From the NCBI RefSeq assembly GCF_019396345.1, contig NZ_JAHKRM010000040.1:56086-120085 (forward strand): a stretch of 64,000 nucleotides of DNA. The letters are read 5' to 3'. The notes below the pieces were generated by a model. That model did not search any database. It was given only the letters and a program-made list of their open reading frames with translations, and was not told the origin of the DNA. Positions 59,038 through 64,000 of this stretch are shown here, piece after piece; within the stretch, counting starts at the first letter, position 1, and each line of letters starts with the position of its first letter. This stretch comes from Nonomuraea guangzhouensis. Lineage in GTDB: Bacteria > Actinomycetota > Actinomycetes > Streptosporangiales > Streptosporangiaceae. The position numbers and the translations under genes were made by a program.

Positions 59038-60204
59038 GTGAGCAGGCTTCGTTTCGGCGTCTTCATGGCCCCCTTCCATACCGCGGGTCAGAATCCCACC
59101 CTGGCCATCGAGCGCGATCTGGCGTTCATGGAGCATCTCGACCGGCTGGGGTACGACGAGGCGTGGATCGGCGAGCACCATTCCGCCGGTTCTGAGATCA
59201 TCGCGGCGCCGGAGATCTTCATCGCGGCCGCCGCGCAGCGGACCCGGCACATCCGGCTGGGGACCGGCGTGACCTCGCTGTCGTACCACAACCCGCTCTG
59301 GGTGGCCGACCGCATGGTGCTGCTGGACCACCTGACGCGCGGGCGGATCATGCTCGGGGTGGGTCCCGGCTCCCTGCCCACCGACTCGGCGATGATCGGG
59401 CTGGATCCCACCGACACCCGCGAGTTGCTCGACGACAACCTGGACATCGTGCTGCGGCTGCTGCGGGGCGAGAGCATCACCGCGCGGACCCGTACGCACA
59501 CGCTGGTCGACGCGCGGTTGCAGCTGCGGCCGTACAGCGACCCGATGTTCGAGGTGGCCGTCGCCGCGGTGGCCTCGCCGACCGGTCCGCGCCTGGCCGG
59601 ACGCCACGGCCTCGGGCTGCTGTCGATCGGTGCCACGCTCACCGCCGACGGGTTCGACGCGCTGGCGCACCACTGGAACGTCATGGAGGAGCGCGCCGCG
59701 ACGTACGGGACCACCGTCGACCGCGAAGCCTGGCGGCTGGTCGGCGTCATGCACGTGGCCGAGACCCGCGAGCAGGCCGTCAAGGACGTGGAGTACGGCA
59801 TCGAGGCATGGTTCCGGTACTTCCAGAAAGTGGCGGCATTTCCGCAGATGGCGGTGGCCGGTGGCGACCTCAAGGAGATGATCGACTTCGTCCGGGAGTC
59901 CGGCATCGGCGTGATCGGCACCGTCGAGGACGCGAAGGCCCAGGTGCGGCGGCTGCTCGACCAGTCCGGCGGCTTCGGGGCGATGCTGTTGATGGCGCAC
60001 GACTGGGCCAACCCGGCGGCCACCAACCGGTCCTACGAGCTCATCGCCCAGCACGTGATGCCCGAGTTCCAGGGCCAGGCGCAGCCGACCCTGGACGCGC
60101 GGGACCGGGCGAGCGCGGTCCGCGAGGGCCACGCCGAGGCGCAGCTGGCAGCGGTCACCCACATGATGAACAAGTACCAGTCCGAGGCGAACATCAAGGA
60201 CTGA
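59038..60204 (+). CDS. LLM-class flavin-dependent oxidoreductase (luciferase-like monooxygenase)
   Basis: A 388-residue TIM-barrel flavoenzyme. RFGVFMAPFHTAGQNP, YDEAWIGEHHS, IRLGTGVTSLSYHNPLWVAD and GRIMLGVGPGSLPTDSAMIG are typical of limonene-monooxygenase-like LLM proteins using FMNH2 or F420H2. GTG 59038 is supported by GAGGAG 5 bases upstream. Divergent from the SDR gene, 106 bases away. It may oxidise a terpene or other hydrophobic compound; no reductase partner is adjacent. Confidence 0.88.
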   Translation: MSRLRFGVFMAPFHTAGQNPTLAIERDLAFMEHLDRLGYDEAWIGEHHSAGSEIIAAPEIFIAAAAQRTRHIRLGTGVTSLSYHNPLWVADRMVLLDHLTRGRIMLGVGPGSLPTDSAMIGLDPTDTRELLDDNLDIVLRLLRGESITARTRTHTLVDARLQLRPYSDPMFEVAVAAVASPTGPRLAGRHGLGLLSIGATLTADGFDALAHHWNVMEERAATYGTTVDREAWRLVGVMHVAETREQAVKDVEYGIEAWFRYFQKVAAFPQMAVAGGDLKEMIDFVRESGIGVIGTVEDAKAQVRRLLDQSGGFGAMLLMAHDWANPAATNRSYELIAQHVMPEFQGQAQPTLDARDRASAVREGHAEAQLAAVTHMMNKYQSEANIKD

Positions 60205-60293
60205 TCCGCATCGAAGGTCGTCGGCGGACCCGGGTGATCCCACCTGTCCGGGGGTGATTAGCCTGGGACGGCAGCCGGCGATCGGAGAAGGAC

Positions 60294-61541
60294 GTGCGTA
60301 CGACCACCCGTTCCACCTCGGTCCATGGGCGGTCGCCGTGGCTGATCGTGGGGCAGGCGGCGGCGGCACTGGCTGCCGGGATAGGCGTCGGGCGGTTCGT
60401 CTACACCCCGATCCTGCCGCTGATGCACGCCCAGGCCGGGCTGTCCGCCGAGCTCGGCGCGTCGCTGGCCACGGCCAACTACATCGGCTACCTCGCCGGG
60501 GCGCTCGCGGGCACCTTCGTTCCCGCTCTGGTGCGGTCGGTCATCGTGCTGCGCGGCTCGCTGGTCGTCCTGATCGCGACACTGGCCCTGATGCCGGTGA
60601 CCCGCGACGGCGCGGTCTGGTTCGGGCTGCGCCTGATCGCCGGCGTGGCCAGCGCCCTGATCTTCGTGATCGCCGTCAGCTCGGCGTTGACCCGGCTGCG
60701 CGGTCAGGTGCAGCACCTGACCGGGTGGGCCTTCGGGGGAGTCGGCGCCGGTATCGCCCTGTCCGGCCTCCTGGTGCTCCTCCTGCGGTCCGCGACCACG
60801 TGGCAGGCCGCGTGGTGGAGCTGCGCGGCCCTCGCCGCCGTTCTGGCCGTCGCCGCGTGGGGGCTGACTCCCGTATCCCAGCCGGCCTCGACCGACCAGC
60901 CGGCCTCGACCGACCAGCCGGCCTCGACCGACCAGGCGGTGTCGGTCGACCGGCCCAGGACGCGCCGGTGGTTCTGGCCGCTGTTCGGCAGCTACACCTT
61001 CGAAGGCATCGGTTACATCATCGCCGGCACCTTCCTGGTCGCGGCGATCGAACAGGGCATCCCCGGCCCGGTCGGCAGCGGCGCGTGGATCCTGGTCGGC
61101 CTCGCCGCCCTGCCGTCCAGCGCTCTGTGGGCCTGGCTGGCGCACCGCTGGTCGCGGCCGTCTCTGCTGTTCGCGGCGCTGACCATTCAGGTCATCGGGG
61201 TCGCGCTGCCCGCCCTCCTCGGCGGCGTCGCCCCGGCGCTGATCTCGGCGGTGCTGTTCGGCGGCACGTTCATGGGAGTGAGCACGCTCTCGCTGGCCAT
61301 CGGCACCCACCTCCAGGGACCGCGCGCCGTCTCCCTGCTCACCGCCGGATACAGCGCCGGCCAGATCCTCGGTCCCATGCTGGCCGCTCCGCTGCTCCAG
61401 CACGGCTACCGCCAGGCCCTGCTCCTCGGCGGCGCCGTGGTCCTCGCCGCCGTACTCGCGGTCATCGGGGTGTGGATCCGGTTTCCACAGGTTCAGGCCC
61501 CACCTGCCGTACTTTCAAGCCCCACCCGAACTCCCGACTGA
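60294..61541 (+). CDS. MFS transporter, YbfB/YjiJ family
   Basis: A 415-residue transporter with 12 membrane helices. GIGVGRFVYTPILPLM at helix 1 and the NYIGYLAGALAG segment are marks of the YbfB/YjiJ (sugar-transporter-like) family. The cytoplasmic loop between helices 6 and 7 carries three exact copies of QPASTD (residues 196-213) from an 18-base tandem DNA repeat. GTG 60294 has GGAGAAGGA upstream. The substrate is unknown. Confidence 0.88.
   Translation: MRTTTRSTSVHGRSPWLIVGQAAAALAAGIGVGRFVYTPILPLMHAQAGLSAELGASLATANYIGYLAGALAGTFVPALVRSVIVLRGSLVVLIATLALMPVTRDGAVWFGLRLIAGVASALIFVIAVSSALTRLRGQVQHLTGWAFGGVGAGIALSGLLVLLLRSATTWQAAWWSCAALAAVLAVAAWGLTPVSQPASTDQPASTDQPASTDQAVSVDRPRTRRWFWPLFGSYTFEGIGYIIAGTFLVAAIEQGIPGPVGSGAWILVGLAALPSSALWAWLAHRWSRPSLLFAALTIQVIGVALPALLGGVAPALISAVLFGGTFMGVSTLSLAIGTHLQGPRAVSLLTAGYSAGQILGPMLAAPLLQHGYRQALLLGGAVVLAAVLAVIGVWIRFPQVQAPPAVLSSPTRTPD
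60879..60932 (+). repeat. Three tandem copies of an 18-base repeat in the MFS gene
   Basis: CAGCCGGCCTCGACCGAC occurs three times in direct succession (60879-60896, 60897-60914, 60915-60932), with no base differences. Copy-number change would alter loop length by six residues per unit. Confidence 0.85.
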
Positions 61542-61597
61542 GCACGAGAACGGCTTTTTGATCTCTGTGTGGTCCGATTGAAGGTACCCTGCCGGAC

Positions 61598-62794
61598 GTG
61601 CGGCGATTGATCACCTCTCGCGGGTTATGGCTCGCGCTTGCGGCTACCGTTCTGGCGGCGACGGTCGCGGTGATCGTGCGTTCTCGCCGCCGTTCGACGC
61701 CTCGGCCGGTGGCCCAGCCGAGCGCGGCGGCTTCCGAAGCCTCGGTAGCGCAGTGGCCTCCGGTCCCGATTCTCGGCACCCCCACCGCTGAGGACCTCGA
61801 GCGCTACGCCGCCGAGCCGTCCATCTTCGACCGCCCCGCGGTCCAAATGATCTTCGGAGGAGGTGGCCGGAAAGGGGAGCCGCTGGACGAAGCCACCCGA
61901 CGCCGCCTCACCCGCTGGGGAGCCGCCGGACTCGCGCTCTGCCTGCTGGCCCTCGGCTCGCAAGCCCTTGAGTCCGCCGCCTTCTCCAAGGACTCCGGGC
62001 TGGAGACCTCCGGCGAGATCTCGTACGAGTCTTGCTTCGCCGCAGGCTGCCGGGTCGCCGAGCCATTGCAGCTGCCCGCTTCGGACGACGCCTACTACCC
62101 TGAGCCCGCCCAAGAGGTCGAGGCAGAAGAGCCGGTCCCCGCCACCCAGCCGAGCCTCGACGCAGACTGCCGGCCCGTGATCCGCAACCCGCGCGTACGG
62201 ACGCTCGACGCCAAGACGACCCGGGCGGTGAACCGGCAGTGGCGACGCATCGAAGCATGGCTCAAGGTCCACGCCCCCAGGAGTTATCGCACGCTTGGCA
62301 AGCCCGGAAAGGCGGCGAGCATCGCGGCGGCGGAGGCGGAGACGGGCCTGCGATTCCCCGGCGACCTGCGGGCCTCACTACTGCGACACGATGGAGCCGC
62401 CGTAGTGGACGACACCTGGGCCTTCGGCTTCCTGGGGAACGAGAACCTGAGTCTCCAACGGATCCGTGAGACGTGGCGAAGCCTGTGCGAGATCGACGGT
62501 GAAGAGGAAGGGGAGATGGCCGATCCTCGATCGGAGTGGTGGGACGGACGCATGCTTCCGTTCGGCGCCGACGGAATGGGCGACCACCTCGTGATCGACT
62601 CGGTGCAGCGGGACGTCGGCGAGACCGATCACGAAGGAAACATGAGCTTCACGCCGGGAGGGGTCCGGATCCGCTCGTACTACGCCCTGCTGAAGGCCAC
62701 CGCCGACGCCCTGGAGAACGGCGGCTCCATCGGCTACTGGAAACCGAGAACAGTAGCCGATGAGCTCGATTGGGACGTCCGCACGCGAGACTAG
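61598..62794 (+). CDS. Membrane protein with a C-terminal SUKH (SMI1/KNR4) domain
   Basis: A 398-residue protein with two membrane helices (about 8-27 and 104-122), a Cys-containing acidic stretch, and a SUKH-1-type domain (about 225-395): WRRIEAWLKVHAP, AEAETGLRFPGDLRASLLRHDGA, FGFLG, WWDGRMLPFGADGMGDHLVID. SUKH domains include many immunity proteins against secreted nuclease toxins, and also other adaptors. GTG 61598 stands 7 bases after TACCCT, a leaderless layout. Its end overlaps that of the convergent small gene by 4 bases (CTAG). Confidence 0.82.
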   Translation: MRRLITSRGLWLALAATVLAATVAVIVRSRRRSTPRPVAQPSAAASEASVAQWPPVPILGTPTAEDLERYAAEPSIFDRPAVQMIFGGGGRKGEPLDEATRRRLTRWGAAGLALCLLALGSQALESAAFSKDSGLETSGEISYESCFAAGCRVAEPLQLPASDDAYYPEPAQEVEAEEPVPATQPSLDADCRPVIRNPRVRTLDAKTTRAVNRQWRRIEAWLKVHAPRSYRTLGKPGKAASIAAAEAETGLRFPGDLRASLLRHDGAAVVDDTWAFGFLGNENLSLQRIRETWRSLCEIDGEEEGEMADPRSEWWDGRMLPFGADGMGDHLVIDSVQRDVGETDHEGNMSFTPGGVRIRSYYALLKATADALENGGSIGYWKPRTVADELDWDVRTRD

Positions 62795-63183
62795 TTGACG
62801 ATGATGTAGTTGAGTCGGACTTGCAGAGTGCTGTCCCAGTGAATGTGTCCACGCACGATGATGTCGCCGTTGGCGCGTGGGACGACGTTGTTCACCGTCA
62901 TTATGGCGCTTCCCAGAAATGGGTTCCCGTCGCTGTCGAGCTCGGTCATCGAGACGGCTACCTGGGAGAATGCATTGACTTTATCCGTGCCGAGAGACTC
63001 CCTGTGGGCGAAGGGCCCGCTCCCGCTGAAGTCGACGAAGTGCCAGAACGTGCTCGACGGGACGCCCGAGCGGACGATTTTGCCGAATTCGCCGCTGCTC
63101 TTGACGGAGTCTTCTTGGATGAATTCGATTGACGCGATGCCGGACGTGCCATCGACCTGGTCGGTGCCGTATGTGGACGCCAT
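62791..63183 (-). CDS. Small beta-rich protein of unknown function
   Basis: A 130-residue protein I do not recognise. It has alternating hydrophobic strands (GIASIEFIQEDS, FWHFVDFSGSGPF, AFSQVAVSMTELDSDG, GSAIMTVNNVVPR, GDIIVRGHIHWDSTLQVR), suggesting a single beta sandwich of the lectin-like or toxin-like kind. There is no signal peptide and no Cys. Codon use and GC are clearly lower than in the neighbours, a sign of recent transfer. ATG 63183 has AAGGTGG 7 bases upstream. Confidence 0.75.
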   Translation of the reverse strand: MASTYGTDQVDGTSGIASIEFIQEDSVKSSGEFGKIVRSGVPSSTFWHFVDFSGSGPFAHRESLGTDKVNAFSQVAVSMTELDSDGNPFLGSAIMTVNNVVPRANGDIIVRGHIHWDSTLQVRLNYIIVN

Positions 63184-63248
63184 GATTTGCCACCTTGTGC
63201 GGAGTGATATCTGGACTCGTGGATACCCCGCGCTTCGCGCACGACAAC

Positions 63249-63260
63249 CGGGAATTCCCG
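63249..63260 (-). promoter_or_regulatory. Palindrome CGGGAATTCCCG upstream of the small beta-rich gene
   Basis: A perfect 12-base palindrome in the 115-base gap before the small gene, 66 bases from its start codon. It is a candidate operator; no -10 box is clear. Confidence 0.35.
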
Positions 63261-63298
63261 CAGTTTGCCGACAAGGTGGGAATCTTTGAGATTGCGGA

Positions 63299-63796
63299 TC
63301 AGGTGTGTCGCGCCTGCAGCATCGGTTTGAGCGCCACCAGCGCGCCGGCGACGAAGATGCCGGTGGCCACGTAGATGAGCCCCAGGTGGCCGACGGTGGC
63401 GAGATGGTACGGGTAGTGCGCGGGCAGGGCGATGATGAGCGCCAGTACGGGCACCACGATCGCCGTCACGTACGCCCACCACAGCCCGTGCCTGACCCCG
63501 AACCAGGCGAGTGCCGCGGTGGCCAGCCCGGTCGACGCGATGAACCCCGACAGGGCGATGTGCAGGTGTGACATATACCTGAACAGTTCCGGACTGAACG
63601 CCAGCACCTGGGCCCGGCCGACGTCAACCTCGTTCGGGCCGATGCCGAGCTCCAGGAACCCGCCGGTGAAGTTGCGGACGAAGAAGATCACCGCGTAGCC
63701 GATGAAGGCCACGCCGGCCAGTGCCATGAGTCCTGCGCCGAGGCGCAGGGCGGCGGGCTCCGCGCCGGTCGCCGGGTGATGAGCGATGGTCGCCAT
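63299..63796 (-). CDS. Four-helix membrane protein of unknown function
   Basis: A 165-residue protein with four membrane helices: LRLGAGLMALAGVAFIGYAV, then SHLHIALSGFIASTGLA, WWAYVTAIVVPVLALIIAL and VGHLGLIYVATGIFVAGALV. Several His residues face the membrane (YMSHLHIAL, HYPYHLATVGHLG), which could bind heme or metal. It resembles uncharacterised actinobacterial membrane proteins but I cannot name the family. ATG 63796 has GGGGAGG 6 bases upstream. Confidence 0.75.
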   Translation of the reverse strand: MATIAHHPATGAEPAALRLGAGLMALAGVAFIGYAVIFFVRNFTGGFLELGIGPNEVDVGRAQVLAFSPELFRYMSHLHIALSGFIASTGLATAALAWFGVRHGLWWAYVTAIVVPVLALIIALPAHYPYHLATVGHLGLIYVATGIFVAGALVALKPMLQARHT

Positions 63797-63857
63797 GGCC
63801 GCCTCCCCTTTCTGGAATGTTCGCCAAGGGGGATGGACACCTCTATTGTCCCACCTG

Positions 63858-63891
63858 CCCGAGAGCCGGCTAGGACTACCCGGCTCTCGGG
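63858..63891 (-). terminator. Terminator of groEL
   Basis: CCCGAGAGCCGG (63858-63869) pairs perfectly with CCGGCTCTCGGG (63880-63891) around a 10-base loop, just after the groEL stop codon on the minus strand. Confidence 0.75.
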
Positions 63892-63900
63892 CGACCCGGC

Positions 63901-64000
63901 CTAGAAGTCCATGTCTCCGCCACCCGGCATGGCCGGGGCGGCAGGGGTCTTCTCGGGCTTCTCGGCGATGACCGCCTCGGTGGTGAGGAAGAGCGCCGCG
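63901..64000 (-). CDS. groEL: Chaperonin GroEL, C-terminal end
   Basis: Only the last 33 codons are in the window; the gene continues past the right edge. The reading AALFLTTEAVIAEKPEKTP followed by a short Ala/Pro/Gly stretch and the end GGGDMDF is the classic end of a 60-kDa chaperonin: the final strand of the equatorial domain and the flexible Gly-Met-rich tail that lies in the folding cavity. The tail type (GGGDMDF rather than poly-His) suggests the main housekeeping copy. A hairpin terminator follows the stop. Confidence 0.92.
   Translation of the reverse strand, partial: AALFLTTEAVIAEKPEKTPAAPAMPGGGDMDF

Overview
The window is high-GC DNA with GTG and TTG starts, tightly packed operons with 4-base start/stop overlaps, and many apparently leaderless genes (a TANNNT -10 box 5-8 bases before the start codon). 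This points to an actinomycete. The gene content (stressosome genes, many TetR/LacI/IclR regulators, MsiK-type ATPase, chorismate synthase next to a short prepilin peptidase) fits the Streptosporangiales, probably a Nonomuraea-like organism. It looks like chromosomal backbone with accessory catabolic and regulatory islands. I saw no transposase, integrase, rRNA, tRNA or CRISPR array.

Layout. 1-4132: a cut-off carbon-nitrogen hydrolase, a DUF418 membrane protein and a membrane-anchored S33 peptidase, divergent from an aminotransferase through a 25-base gap holding a symmetric two-way promoter. 4244-5328: ahpC-ahpD peroxide defence. 5384-8354: two tandem FUSC-family membrane proteins and an alpha/beta hydrolase. 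8507-14442: a ring-opening amidohydrolase, an SseB-like protein, a prepilin peptidase, then aroC-aroK-aroB and an SGNH hydrolase. A 450-base repeat-rich spacer leads to a DinG/XPD-type helicase. 17107-22293: a Pro/Gln-rich protein, a Na+/H+ antiporter, a UBP-type zinc finger protein, a lipoprotein, two DUF202 proteins and two related CxxC proteins of unknown function. 22343-25983: a heterodimeric ABC exporter pair.

26165-34644: a catabolic island with an ALDH, a complete Liv-type ABC importer (permeases, ATPases, Tat-lipoprotein binding protein), a divergent IclR regulator and a benzaldehyde-dehydrogenase-like ALDH. It probably imports and oxidises an aromatic or aldehyde-yielding compound. 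35018-37064: a two-component system with a 57-residue membrane peptide. 37185-39872: a beta-helix protein divergent from a zinc-tailed TetR regulator. 39847-48428: the most striking block, a minus-strand operon starting with stressosome genes rsbR-rsbS-rsbT and continuing with an RsbT-like/PP2C fusion, a hybrid kinase carrying a degenerate RsbT-like domain, a REC-GAF-PP2C phosphatase, a STAS protein and a CheR-PAS-coiled-coil-PAS protein. No sigma factor gene is linked to it.

48588-64000: a DegT-like protein, NDH-2, a di-iron ferritin-like protein under a TetR regulator with twin operators, two mini-transglycosylases, a glutathione peroxidase, a LacI regulator facing an MsiK-type sugar ATPase, an SDR, an LLM flavin oxidoreductase, an MFS transporter, a membrane SUKH-domain protein convergent with a small unknown protein, a four-helix membrane protein and the 3' end of groEL. 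All assignments come from reading the sequence; no database search was run.
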